From positions 2,257,001 to 2,321,000 of the forward strand of contig BTPP01000001.1 in the NCBI GenBank assembly GCA_037102815.1: a stretch of 64,000 nt of DNA. The letters run 5' to 3'. Made by a program: the position numbers and the translations under genes. This document shows, one piece after another, positions 46,617 through 60,200 of the stretch. Origin of the DNA: Neurospora intermedia (Eukaryota; Ascomycota; Sordariomycetes; Sordariales; Sordariaceae). The notes below the pieces were generated by a model that did no database searches, was not told the origin of the DNA, and was given only the letters and a program-made list of their open reading frames with translations. Positions within the stretch are counted from its first letter, which is position 1. Each line of letters opens with the position of its first letter.

Positions 46617-49560
46617 TATATATTCATTTTCACTTATATCAGACCGACTATAAACAATTTGAATTATAAATTTACGTTATATATTTTCAACCTCAACCGT
46701 TAGATTGAAGTACTATCGAGTTTGCTAGTTAATATTAGAGACTAATATTAGAAATAATATACCTTTTAATATAATACGTCTATATATAAAATTACTTCTA
46801 ATTACTCAATTATATAAAACTAATTCGGTTATATATAATTGGTCTAATAATTTTATATAGAATAAAATTATTATTATTAATTATATATTTAGTCTATATA
46901 AATATACATTTATATATCTCCTTAATATTTATGTCCGAAGTATTTAATATCCTACTCTTTACCAACCTATTTAATTAGATAGATTTATTCTTCTACCTTA
47001 TATTATCTTCCCTATAAATATACCTACGATTTATTCTATCCGTCTAGGACCTTATTTAATCCCTTAACTACTAATTAATTATATATTGAATATAACCCCC
47101 CCCCCCTCTACTATACTAAATATACCGCCGCTATTATTAATAGGCTTTATTTACTACTCTAAATTAAAGTACGACGATTATATTTGTATTAATTAAATTA
47201 ATAGCGAGCCTAAATCCGACTATACTAATTATAATTATAATATTCTTACTATTAATAGCTATAATAGTAACTATAACCCTACCGCTAGCCCGTCTACTAA
47301 GAGATAGAAGACTTCTATAATTTATACCTAAAATATAGAAGTACCCGTATCTAATATTAATAATATACTAACTATCGACCGTTCTAAATAAACTTTAGAG
47401 AATTAGATTTAAAATTCTAAAGCCCTCCCTAAAATACTTAATAACCCTAAATTCAAATATATTTTTCTCTCTTTAATTCCTAAGACAATTTAACGACTTA
47501 CGAGGGACGTATTATTAAAAATAGGTTTTCGAATACCTTTATACAAATAATTCGCTATTAAATACTAAAATTAGATTACTATAATTGTAGCGGTATTATA
47601 AATATCGCTATACAATAAATATATTTCGTTCAATACCTAGTCTTCTAATTAATATTAATTCCTAAGGTTTAACGTTTATTATATTAATAGATATAGGGCA
47701 GCGAAGAACCACTTACTTAATATCTATAAATTAGATATCGGATATAAACCTTTTAATATTATATATATAATTCTAAAGGGGTTAGAAATATTTAATCTCT
47801 TAACCGGTACTAGATTAAGTAATTAACCTTAGTAAATCGGCTATATCTAATGCAATAATACCGTAGTTAATAGTTCGGTTATTTTACTCGTTATTAAGAG
47901 ATTGATTAATAAGGATAAAGATTTTATATAAAAAATAATATTTTACTACATACGGTATATTAATTATACCCTCGATATTATAGTAATAGTATTTTTAAAG
48001 GAGGAGTATTATAGTCTTCTATAGTCCCTCTATAATAATAAATATTTAATAAAGATAAAAGTATATAAAGCGAATATATTAGAATAGTAGAGGAAGTATA
48101 ATATAATTAGTAAATTATATAATATCGTTACTCTAGTACGCTAGTACCCGGCGTATATAATATAATTTAAGGCGTATATATATAATTATTTAAATAATTC
48201 CAATCGGGTTAACCGCCTAAATACTCCTACCTATCTCTATTCTACTACTATTAAAGGTAAAGAGTATAATCCGTATAGTAATAAATCGACCCTATAGAAG
48301 TTAGTACTATATATAATTAATAGAGTATTAGATTTAAAGATTGTAATTAACGACTTTTATTTATAATTATATTATAAATATAACCCCGATATATATATCC
48401 CTATAGAAGATATATTAACGAATAAGGATTGGACAATCTTCGTAGTAGTATAGGTAATACTAAGAATATTATAGAAGACGGCCGAATTCCTTCGACGAAA
48501 CAATCCTAAATTTCCATATATTTATACTACCCTTCTAAATCTTATAAATTATCTTAAGGAGCGGTAAAAGATATTTAATAATTGGATTACCTTTAAAATA
48601 TTTAATAAATCCGTCCCGACTATCCTTAATTATAATTTAGAAACTATTAATATTATATTTAAATATTCGAATAGCCTTCGTCTCTCGTTAAGTACGTACC
48701 TTCCTTACCCCGCTGGGCATATTTAAAATATTAATATACGTCCGCCTATTTCCGATTTTAATAATTAGGGCTATATATTTATCCGTCGCTATTTTAATAA
48801 TACTATTACTTAATTCGAATAATATATTAATTCGATCGACTATTCCCCTTTATATTAAATTACTATAATTTTATACTTTTACTATAGGACGAGGTAAATT
48901 GATTATAATATTAAACTATAGGCTAATTAAAATAGAAAATATAAGTTAATAATATTAATTTAAAGGCGGAATTATAAATCTACCCTAAGGATATAGCGTA
49001 GTTTTAATTTATTCGCCGGAATATACCCCCCCTTAATCGCTCGCCCCGTACCTATTAAAAACCCTTATAATAGAAGTTTCGTAGGCGATTAATATAGTCG
49101 ATACTAAAATAATACTACTTATTTACTTTCATTAATTCCCTTCTAAAATAAATTGGGTTTCTATATTCGAAGGGTATTTAAGTTAAATAGACCCGTAGAT
49201 AATATAGAGGTATATTAATAATAGTCGGAAAATAGCTAATTCTACCCCTTAGTATTAAGGATAGCCTATAATTATTTTTCAATTCCTTCTATATATAACG
49301 AAGGCGAAAAGGAATTTAGTTTAGCGAAGTAAATATTGGAACTATAACGCCTTAATATTAATTATATAATAATTAATATTTTATTTAGTATAAAGGTTTA
49401 GTATCGCCGTAGTTTAATTTAAAGATATGAAAACTGTCTAAACGATTTATATATTTCTCGTCCGATTATTTAATTGTTTGTTTTTATCCCTTATATAATT
49501 TTGTAAATTGAAATTACGCGGGGTTCCAATCGGTTGCTAGCCGTTAGAAGGCGGGAAGTA
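46615..49560 (+). mobile_element. hAT-superfamily DNA transposon, decayed
   Basis: Defined by the hAT transposase relic inside it. Short unmutated stretches flank the coding part on both sides (46615-46720 and about 49425-49560), consistent with non-coding ends of the element. I could not establish the terminal inverted repeats or the 8-bp target duplication by eye, so the limits are approximate. Confidence 0.65.
46990..49425 (+). pseudogene. hAT transposase, RIP-damaged
   Basis: The C-terminal dimerisation region (hATC) is recognisable at about 49240-49420: YNYFSIPSIYNEGEKEFSLA, followed by a region ending LFSIKV, parallel to the family's FSIP..S.E.ER.FS pattern. Upstream, about 48260-48350 reads STLQKLVLYI...LKIVINDFYLQ and about 48405-48490 reads LTNKDWTIF...LRILQKTAEFL, both typical of the hAT catalytic-domain insert region. 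A KLYNIV segment near 48115 also fits. Many RIP-type stops interrupt the frame. An N-terminal BED finger was not clear. It would have cut and pasted its own element; it is now inactive. Confidence 0.78.
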
Positions 49561-52500
49561 ACTATTAGAATTAATATTAATCCTAAATAGTATAATATAT
49601 ATAAGGTTAATAATATAAGTATTAATTAAAGTAATCTTATTAAAAATTAATATTTATTTATTTAATTTAAAGGAATAAAAGGAAACTTTTATTTAACTAT
49701 TCGTTATATTGCTTTTCAATATACTTCTTCTAGGAATATTCCTTTTTAAAGAGTTTAATATATTTGGGTACTTTATACTTCTATTTATTTTCGTCTTTCT
49801 ATTTAATATATTTAGTAAATTTATTATTAATAGTATTTTTAATTAGTTTACTATCTAATTTTCTAATATTAATTGTATCGGGCTTAAAGATTTATATAAT
49901 TTTATCCTCGAAGGTCTTAATTTAATTGTACGCCCGTTACAATTGTTATTCGGTCTTAGAAAACGTATAGAATTTACGTTTACCCTTAGGCGCTTCTTTA
50001 AATATATTAATATATATTACAATTCGCGTTTTATTACTAGGATATATATTGGGCCTAAATTAACATCTTCGGTATATCCTTATTTTACTATTTTAAAGCC
50101 CTTATACCTTTTACTACCTCTAAATTCAATATTAGATTGAAGTAAATACTTTTTATAACTTATACTTTTATTTAGTAATTCTTAGTTAGGGTTAGGTTCT
50201 TTATTCGTCCTAACCTACTTCTTTAGCGCGTTAGGTATAGACGAATATTTTCGTTTCTCTCGCAATACTTATACTATTATTATTCTTTCTATATATATTA
50301 TATTTAAATAAACGTTCGTAGTCCTTTCTATCCTAATATCTCTATTAGTTTTATTTCTTATAGGCTTCAATATTAAGCGTTAATAAATATTTATATTATT
50401 ATTTAGCAAAACCTTCCAATTTTAAATAATTACTATAGAAATTAATTTATTATAATATATTTATTTTTAGGTAATTATTAGTATAAATTTAATAGAATAA
50501 TAGAAAGGGGCTCTTACCAATCTTTAAATAATAATATTACTATTTATTTTTTAGTTATAAGATTATTATATTATATAGGACGTTAATATTCCTATAAATA
50601 ATAAGTTAAAAGCTAGGTATAGAGTATATTAATAGTTTAAAATTAATTTTATTATAATTTTCCTAATTAGCCGCTTCTATACTAGCCGTCTAATAGATTA
50701 GGGTAACCCGGTAAGTAACTGCCTACTTAGTATTAAAATTAATAATTGGCCGGATTGTAATAAAGCGTTTTACTTTTTTAGGACTAGTATTACTTTAATA
50801 TTTACCGACTATATATTTATAGGTCTAATTAAAATAGAAATTAGGCCGAATTAAGTATAGTTATTCTAAGTACTATACTGACCTAATTTTATAGAATACC
50901 GGACTCTCCTTTAGATTACTATTATAACTTTTAGTAAAATTATAAATAAGAATAATTAAATAAAGTATATAGATAATTAATTAGGTATCTAATTTATAGA
51001 AGAGGGTAAATCGATAGTAATAATATTAAATATACTATAAAATTAGAAGAGGTATAGTTAGGGTATAATATAGTAGATACTTCTATAATAAAAAGTATAC
51101 AACTTTGGCCTCCTAATATTTAAATAATTTATAGTAAATATTTGCCGAGAGTATAATACTTTCCTACTTATTTGTTTGCTTTTTTTCAACCTCCTTTATA
51201 AATATAAAGCATTTAGCCGGCTAGGGAGTAGGTCCGTTATTACGGACGACCTAGGTTTGTTTAAAAATATAATTAAATCCGAAAATAATACTATTAATAA
51301 CCTTATTTCGTATATATATAGCAATATATATATAAACTAGGGTCTTAGCCTCTTCGGTCCTTATAGCGGAAGTAAGTTTAGAAGGCTTTATATTTATTAT
51401 AATTATAATATTAGACGGGAACGATTCGGTATCTATAATATACAAAGTAGTAATACAACGGCTAGAACGCGGCCGATTACCTATAGCCAATATCCTATAT
51501 TTATTTTTATATTCGCCAGTAATTATAATATTAACGTTCTAAATAGGGGTTTTAAATTTAATTAAAAGGTAAATTTAATAGCCTTCAAATAGTTCGTTAT
51601 AAATATTAAAATATATTAAAAAGTACTTTAAACTATTTATTATCTACCTACTTACCGTTACCTATTCAATTAGCTAATAGGATTATCCTAGCCTAATATT
51701 TAAAAGAGAGTGTTTTAATAAATCCTCGATAATATAGTAGTATTATAACCCAATACTATAATTGCCTAGGATATACTAAATAGGGTTATATAGTCGCGCG
51801 CTATACGCGCGACGTATACTGTAATAATTAAGTAATGTTCGGTACGTATGTATATACCTACTTTTAAGTACCTAAAGTACTTATAATAATTCGAATATAG
51901 GTAATCGAAGGTCGGCCCTATAATATAGAACTTAATTAAAAATTGTAAGTCAATTCGAATTAGTTCTATAAGAATAGGTAATTAGAAATAAAGTAAATAT
52001 AGAAATAGGATTACTCCCCCTTTTATCCTATTCCCTCTACTTAAATTAAAAATAAGAATATTGTAGTAATTAATATAATACCGGTAAGGAGAATTCGTTT
52101 ATTACATTCTATTAGTATAGGTATTTAAAAATAGAAAGGGAGTTAGTAAATGTACTAGCCCTTCTTATTAAATAGTACTAACAGTCCTATATTGTAAATT
52201 ATAGATTCCGTTAATATTTATTATTAATATTTATAATCGCAACTAGTACGTAATAAATAATTATAATAGCGATAATAAAATAAGAATAAATAGTAATAAT
52301 AACTAAATTAATTAAGAAGCTAATATTAAATAAGGAATTATTAATATTAAATAATAATATTATAGAAGGTACAATAAAGAAGTAGTTTAATAATATAAAT
52401 TAGAATAAATATAATTTAGAAATAGGGTACCGAAGTAAAAATTACGTTTTGAAGGGTAAAAAGAGTAAAATACTTCTAAATAATATAATATTATCGTTAG

Positions 52501-54050
52501 GGTATATAAATAAGATATTTTATTCCTATTATACCTATTATCCTTATTACCCTTATCCGTATTATTTCTATTAAATTTATTTTTCTCTTTATATATCTTT
52601 ATCGAAGGACTCGTCTATACTCCTATTCTTAAAGTTAATATTAAAACGGGTAAAAAGGCGGACAATACTCTTACAATATTTATTTATACCGAATTTTATA
52701 ATTAAGGAGCCTTTACTTAATATATTACTATTAATAATATTAATTAGGTTATTAATATTCCACTTTTAATTAACCTCCTATATAACCGATTTCAATATAT
52801 TTACCTCCTTCTATAAATTTTTAATATCTTTACTCATCTTATTAAAACGAGTTTCAATAATAGTATATCTTCGAAAATTAATATTAATAAATAGAGTTGG
52901 AAGAGGGATAGCTAGAAGGATAGGATCGCTAAAAGTCGGAGTAATAAAATTAAAAATCGGAATAATAAGAGGGCGAATAATATTATAGCGGTCGGGGATT
53001 ATAGGTATTTCTTACCCAAAATATTAATCGAAATATTTATTAAAATAATATAATATAATTAAATAATACCCGCCGTAAATATAATAATAATAAAGAGAGT
53101 AATTATTAAAATAAGTAGCTAAATAATAGGAGGGGGCGGGAATATAAATAAACTATTTATTATAGTACTATTCCTAAATTAATTAGACGTATAAAGGGGG
53201 GTAAAATATTTAATATATTATTATAATTCTTATAAGTTTAATAATCGGCGGGGATATCGCCAACGTTCTATAGGTTAAAATATACCCTATAAACAATAAT
53301 ATAGCCTAGGTCGTAGGTAATCTTCTACCTTCTATATTCGAAATATTTCTTACTCTTTATTATTACATCCTCAATATAATAGTAGCTATTTTTTATATAA
53401 CTAAAGCAAGGGTTAATGTAGGGCGGGCCCTATACCTTACTACTACCGCCGCTAATACTATTATTACCTTCTTTATTATCCTTATTAAGGATATCGCCCT
53501 AGATAGTACAATCGTTATCCGTATTAATTTCGCTATTAATAATACCCTAAAAGTAAATAATATTATTAATATATTATAAATACTATACTAAGCGACTACA
53601 AAATTATAAATATATAATCTTTCTCTTCTTTATTAATAAAGGGGTAATATTAACGCGCTTCTAAATATATAATAGAAGGTAGATATTATTTAAAGGTTTA
53701 AATAATAGAGAAGGATAAAAAGTAGCTAAAGTACCGGGGAGGTTAAACCGGTAATATTTGGAGGTACTAAAGGCGACCGACGACCTACCTAATATAGGGA
53801 TAAAGGTAGTTAAAAGGGTAGGCGATTTTAAAGGTATTAATACTACCTAGTATAATAAATATTAATTAAATTAATTAACTATATCGGTTATTCGCTACTT
53901 ACTCAATATAGTATAATTTAATTTAAAGAAAAAAAAGTAAAATAAAAGGGGGGAAGTTTAAAAAAAAAAGAAGAAGGAAAGAAGAAGAAGAAGTACCTAC
54001 TCAAATAAAGGAGGCGCAACCGCAAGCCCGCAACGCGCCAATACATACAC
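49560..54050. other. RIP-degraded filler
   Basis: AT-rich. A minus-strand frame at 51251-51490 (79 codons) and a plus-strand frame at 49943-50140 remain open by chance or as transposon scraps; neither shows a domain. Near 51800 there is a CGCGCG-rich palindromic patch (GTCGCGCGCTATACGCGCGAC, 51792-51812). No recognisable gene. Confidence 0.5.
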
Positions 54051-55440
54051 TAAAGTAGGTAATAATAATATAAAAATTTAGATAATAAATAAATAAATTA
54101 TATATTGAATATACGCTAGTTATTAGTATAGAGAAATATATTTTTAAGCCGAATATATATAGCCGAACCGGCTTATAATAACCGTATATTCTAATTATTA
54201 TTAAAACTTTATACGTTTAGCCAAATCCTATAACGGACGTCTATTACTTATATAGTTTAATAAATCTACTCTATTAAATTAATATTCGGGTTCGAATTTC
54301 TATATATAATAATAATATTCTTATTATTAATAGTAGCGACCTAGGGTAGTAAGCTATTAGTATAGTTTTAATATAATAAGGCTATAATATTTAAATATCC
54401 CGGGAATAGCGTATATATTATTGAAACCGGATAAATAATAAGGATAAAATACGAAGGCAAGTGAATTAAAGTAAATAGAAATAAAAAATCCTTAGTTAAT
54501 TTAACTACTTACCTCTATTTATAATCTAATAGAACTAAATTAATATATAATTAAATTGCCTAATAGATTAATTAATACGTTAAATAATAATTTTAATAAG
54601 AGTACCTAAAAGTATATAAAACTCGCCAATATAATATCGCTACCTATTTCTCACCGTCGTCTTTACAATTAAGCCTCTTATACTATAAGTATTAGAATTT
54701 ATATAATTACCCCCTACAACCGGCATTTATTAAACGATAATCTATATACTCTTTTACTTATATATATTTATTATATCCTAACTGACTGTTAAAATTAGGT
54801 ACTATTATATTCCTTTCCCTCTTACTACCTAAATATACTTTAAAATATATTATCCCTTACTTAATTATAGCAAATATTATATTAATTAAATATATTAGGG
54901 TATATTTAGGACCTACAACGTTTTAACAATTTAAATAGGGCTTTTATATATTTAATATAATTATAGTCGCCCGTACCTATACCTTTACTATATATTAAAA
55001 CTCTCTTACTTTTAAATTATTTCCTTACCTATACCCTTCTTCCCTTACCCTCCTCTCTTAATATCTATTCGCCGGTCTACAATCTACTAACTTACTACGT
55101 AAATCTTCAATTACCTAAAAAACTATCTATTCTATATTTATAGCTAACGAATAATAACTTTTAATATTAATTATACTATTATACCTCTTCCTTCAATTCT
55201 TAGCTCCGGCCCCGAAACTCCTACTAATAAAGGTTACGGACAATTACCTAATAGGTTATTCTACTACCCCTTATTAAAGAAGCGTAAAATTATAAATAAA
55301 TATATATATTTAACGAATTTATTAATAATTTAATTAAAATACCCAGTATATTAAATATATTATAATAATAATAATAATTAGTATAGCGATATTGCCGATA
55401 ACGACCTTTTTTTTAATAATAATAATAATATAAGAATTGA
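54050..55440. other. RIP-degraded filler
   Basis: AT-rich. A short patch at 54010-54050 keeps CpA (CGCAACCGCAAGCCCGC), so a small unmutated remnant lies at the left edge. No gene seen. Confidence 0.45.
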
Positions 55441-57210
55441 CGATATTATAGACGAGAATCCTATTCTACTTCGCAGCCCGCCCTTTACCTACCTGTACAC
55501 CCTATACTTCTCTACCGAACGTATTTATTATTCGCGACTTAATCCTAACCCGGGGGCTATTCGTTATTTTAATTACTAGAAGTATAAAAAGGGTTACTAC
55601 TTCGCCCCCCCCATCCTTCTTCGTACTTAGAAAGAGTAGGTTAAAGCCGGCGAACCCTCGTCGGGTCGTCCCTATATTAATTTTACTAATAATAACGTTG
55701 CCTTTCGGGCTTTAATACGCTTAACCTCCAACGGTTTTACTAACTAATATATTCCTAACCTCTATACTATTTATTTTCTAATATAAAATATAAAATATAT
55801 ATAGTATTAATAATATTTATTATAATATAAACTCTATATTAATTAAATATTAGCCGGTATCTAATACCTAATTACTATTACTAAAACTCCTATTGTAATT
55901 CCAATTATATTACCCTCGCCCGTGCTTACCTTACCCCTTATAACCTTTAGCCTATAAACGGCTCCTATTATTATTATTCTAAATCCTATTCCCTCTCCCT
56001 ATTATACATCCGCGCCTACATATATTTATAACCTAAAGCTTAACCCTATACTTCCTATTAATAAAGCTATAATTTAGGATCTTCTAAATTAATTTAAGAA
56101 TTTATAGTCGGAGGTTACTATATTAAAGGAGAAAGAGCGGAAAAGGGAGAATAAAGAGAAGAAGAAGAAGGAATTAAACGCCCTCTTATCTATTAATATA
56201 AGTAGTAAAAAGCCTTTTCTTTATATTATCTATTAAAATAGGAATTAGTAATAATAATAATAGGAAAATAAGGATGGTTATATAGGATATAATTCGTAAA
56301 GGTAGATACTCTTCTCTATTTTTATAAGGGTATTCAAATACCCCCTTTCTATATTATTTTAAGGCTTTTAAAGTATATATTACTACCTATCTATATTAAA
56401 GATATTATAGTATTATAAAGCTAATTGTAGTAATCCCCTAAATTATAGGGATAACGCCCGATTATTATTAGCGATTCGTTCTATTATAATAATTGCAATT
56501 ATAATAGGAGTACCTATTTACTTTTATTCTTAGTATTTATAATATTAATAGTAAAATAACAATTATTTAAATTACTAATAATCCTTTACTAAATTAAATT
56601 AAAGTACTTATATACGTACTTCTATAGTTTATTACTTATTATCTAACTATATTCGTACTACTTTATAAGTATATTAGAAAATATAAACTCTTCCTCTTAT
56701 AATAATAAAGTATATTATTTGAAATTACTATAGTATATCTATATACTATCTACCCTATTCTATTTAATTTAAAGATAAAGTATTTAATCGTCGGTTACTA
56801 ATCGCTATACCATCTATTTAAATTCGTTAATACTAGCGACTTTAACCCGGCCGTTTACAAAACACTATATACCTCTACCTCTAGTTCTATAAATATAAAT
56901 TATTATAATTAATAAATAAACCTCCAATCGTCCTAATATTAATTTACTATCTTTATTCCGGAGGATAAATATATCTCCTATTCCGAATACTTTGCCCAAC
57001 TCGTTAAAAAGAAGGCCGCTTTCGAAATTAAGACCGCCTTCAAAGCTAATAAAATTAACGAAAGTATTATTAAAAATAAGAAAAAGGCTAATATTAAACC
57101 CTTTAAATAAAATGAGATTAAAGAGTTTATTATTAGATCCGCCGGCGAGAAATAGTACGAAGGTAAGTAGAAAGTTATTTAAATAAATTTTTGAAATCGG
57201 CTAGAGTTTC
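55440..57210 (+). pseudogene. unassigned decayed coding tract
   Basis: The plus strand shows protein texture with few stops from about 55440 to 55740 (ENPILLRSPPFTYLY..., ...YYFAPPILLRT..., ...KAGEPSSGRPYINFTNN...). Next comes a Lys/Glu coiled-coil-like part around 56110-56190, then a Lys-rich C-terminal part around 56970-57180. The pieces may not belong to one gene. No family recognised; a mobile-element protein is the default guess. Confidence 0.3.
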
Positions 57211-57227
57211 GTTGAATCCGAGTAAAC

Positions 57228-57251
57228 GGGGGGGAGGGGGGGGGGGGGGGG
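57228..57251. repeat. poly-G tract
   Basis: 24 bases of G with one A. CpC/GpG is not a RIP target, so such tracts persist in mutated DNA. Confidence 0.95.
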
Positions 57252-60200
57252 TATTAAAATAAATTAGTATAATAATAATAATATTTATATTCCCTAATTA
57301 TTAATATTTATAACGTTTTATCGGTATAAGGTCCTTTTCTAAATTCTTTAAGGGGGAGAATTGTACGGTATTAAACGCTATTAAATAAAAATCTCTAGCT
57401 CTATTTCAGTCGTAGGCTATTTATACCGCTCCTACTTTATTTCCTACTATAATAATTCCCCTTTACTATTATAATAAAAAGATATTATCTCTCTTTATAT
57501 ATATTAAACCCTAATACCGTCTACTAATACCGTCCGTACCCTTACTTCCCTACTAATATAAATCGTATATATAGTAGTATATTAATAGTAAAATATCTAT
57601 TTCTTATTTTAATATATAAAGTTAATTTAAAGCGTTGCCCTTCTAATTATTATAGTATATAAGATAGGGAGTTAAAAATATAAACCCGTTACTAAATGCG
57701 TTCGAAGGATTACGGATCGTATTAAAAGTTCGCTTATAGTAGTAATAATATAGGAGATGTACTATTATCTATAAATATTTATTAGTTATATTTATATAAA
57801 TAAATAATAGGGTTTATATAGTTCAATAGCGAATATTAAATTATTATTATCTATATAAATAAATTTTCCCTTAGAATATTATCGATATTCTAAACGCAAT
57901 ATCTTCCTACCTAACCCTATATATAATTTTATAATACCCTAATCCTATAATCTCCAATAAATATTAATACCTAATCCTTATCTTAGTAATAAATATACGC
58001 TAGCCTTATAATAATATAATTATTATATAGCTAAATAATAACGGCCCAAATACTATACTAAAAAATAATAAGGGGTATATATACCGAACCTCTTATATAT
58101 CTCGTAATTAATTAATAAAATATAGAATATAATGCTACTATAATAGAATAATTAAAGTAAGTAAAAGAAGGGAAAAAAAAAAAAAAAAAAGGAAGGGTAT
58201 TAAATAGGCGCCTCTAAATACCTCTAATTCAATAATTCTACTACTACCCATTTAACGAAATACAAATATAATAATTACTTTAAATTAAATAATAGTATCG
58301 TCCTTATAAATTATAAAGCCTAGACCTTATCTTATAAATACAATTCTATCGTAGTCCTCCCTCAATCTAATATTATCCTCTCCTATTATTAATTATATTT
58401 ATATCTAAAGCAAAGGGTATTATATACCTATAGGGAATTATACAATTATAGAGATAGGCGTAAGATAATTAGTATTAAATCCTATTGTATATTTAAGGGA
58501 CTTATATACTATATTAAATACTCTATTACTAACCTAAGTACGGACGAGAATCCTTAGAATAATTTAATATTAATAGGAGAAGGAGTAAAAATTAAATTAA
58601 GAAGCGAGATCTCTCGGCATCTATAGTAGTTTCTATAGTACTAAATATTTCTAATTTAACTACTTTATATTTAAAATATATTAAATATTATAATTATTAT
58701 TTCTAAATAATACCCATCCTCCGTACAATTTATTACTATTAAGCAAGGTTAAACCGGAGTATACGTATAGGAATATATAATTAACTATATATATACTATT
58801 AAAGTAAAAGTATATTAAGAAGGTATAACTAAGGACTCTCTTACTCTTTATATTATATAATAAGTCAATAGACCTATTAAAACAAATATAGTATTAAATC
58901 TACGTAAAGGGTTTAATATACTCGCAACGTTAATAAACCTAATACTATATTTTATACTATAATATATATAATAAAAATTCCTCTATAGTAACAATTAGCA
59001 GGCGACTATACTTTCCGAAGTACTTATTATAGAACTATATATATTATATCGCCGCCTATAATAAGAATACCTCGTATAGGATATTTACTAGATATAATAA
59101 AATTATTTATTAAATATCGAGGGTAAATTACATTAGGATTAAATCGTTCACAATTCTAAATAAAGGTATACGGATAATAAATAATTAAATTAAATCCTTT
59201 TAATCCCGTATCCCAATTCAATATAGGATCCTAACTTATATCTACGTACCGTCTAAGGTAAGTATAGTATCGATAAGTAAAAGGATTTTATAGTAATTAT
59301 CTAACCGAATTCTAGCCGGAGAATTTACCCTATAAATTCGAAAGAAAATTACCTAAATAGGGTATTTAGGAAAAGTGAAATATATTAGTACCTTTAAGTA
59401 TTAAATTCGCTAGGGTTAAATATAATAAATTATTTCTTTTACCCTAAAAAAAGAAGGAATATTATTTAGTAAGTTATTTTAAATTAAATATTAGCTATAA
59501 AGTAATAATATACTAAGGAGAATATAATAAAGGAGGTAATTAATATTCGTTATTACCCCAAATAATTCGCCGTAATTATAACGACCTAAAAGGAACTAGA
59601 AGTAAAATACAATTACAGGCCTATTAAAAAAAATCCGAATATAATATTTAAAGAAGGTTAGAATACATTTAGAAAAATCGAAATTATAATCGAAATAAAG
59701 GAGAATAGCCCTTAATTTAAGTAAGGAAGTATATATCTAATAGAAATAAAATAGGGAGAGGTAAAGGTACTAAATAAAAGGAATATTAATTTTCTAGAAG
59801 AAAAAATTAGAGAGATTATTATATTATAAGACCTACAATTATAATCTTCGTAGAAATATTAAATATTAAAATTAATAAAGGAAGAAAGAAAAGGATTAAA
59901 AAGAGGAAGGAGAGAGGTAGATTTATATACCTCGGAAACTATTAATCTACTACTAAAAATTAAAATAAAATTATAATTATAAAAGAGTAAATACCTATAT
60001 TCTTAAAACTATTACTTATTCTAACTTTATAGCAATATTTAATCTAATTAAAGGTTTCTTCTTATTTAAACGTTTTATCCTTTTGCCGAATATATATACC
60101 TTTATACTTAGTACTTCTAAAATAGGAAATAAACTAGTTTAAATAAATATAATAATCGAAGGGTATTTTTAATAACTATAATTTATAGTATAAGAAAGTT

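Noticed and set aside
58780-59400. Possible copia-type integrase (a reading with …YVPSK… near 59240)
   Set aside because: Only isolated short resemblances in different frames; no catalytic triad or consistent order, so no family call made.
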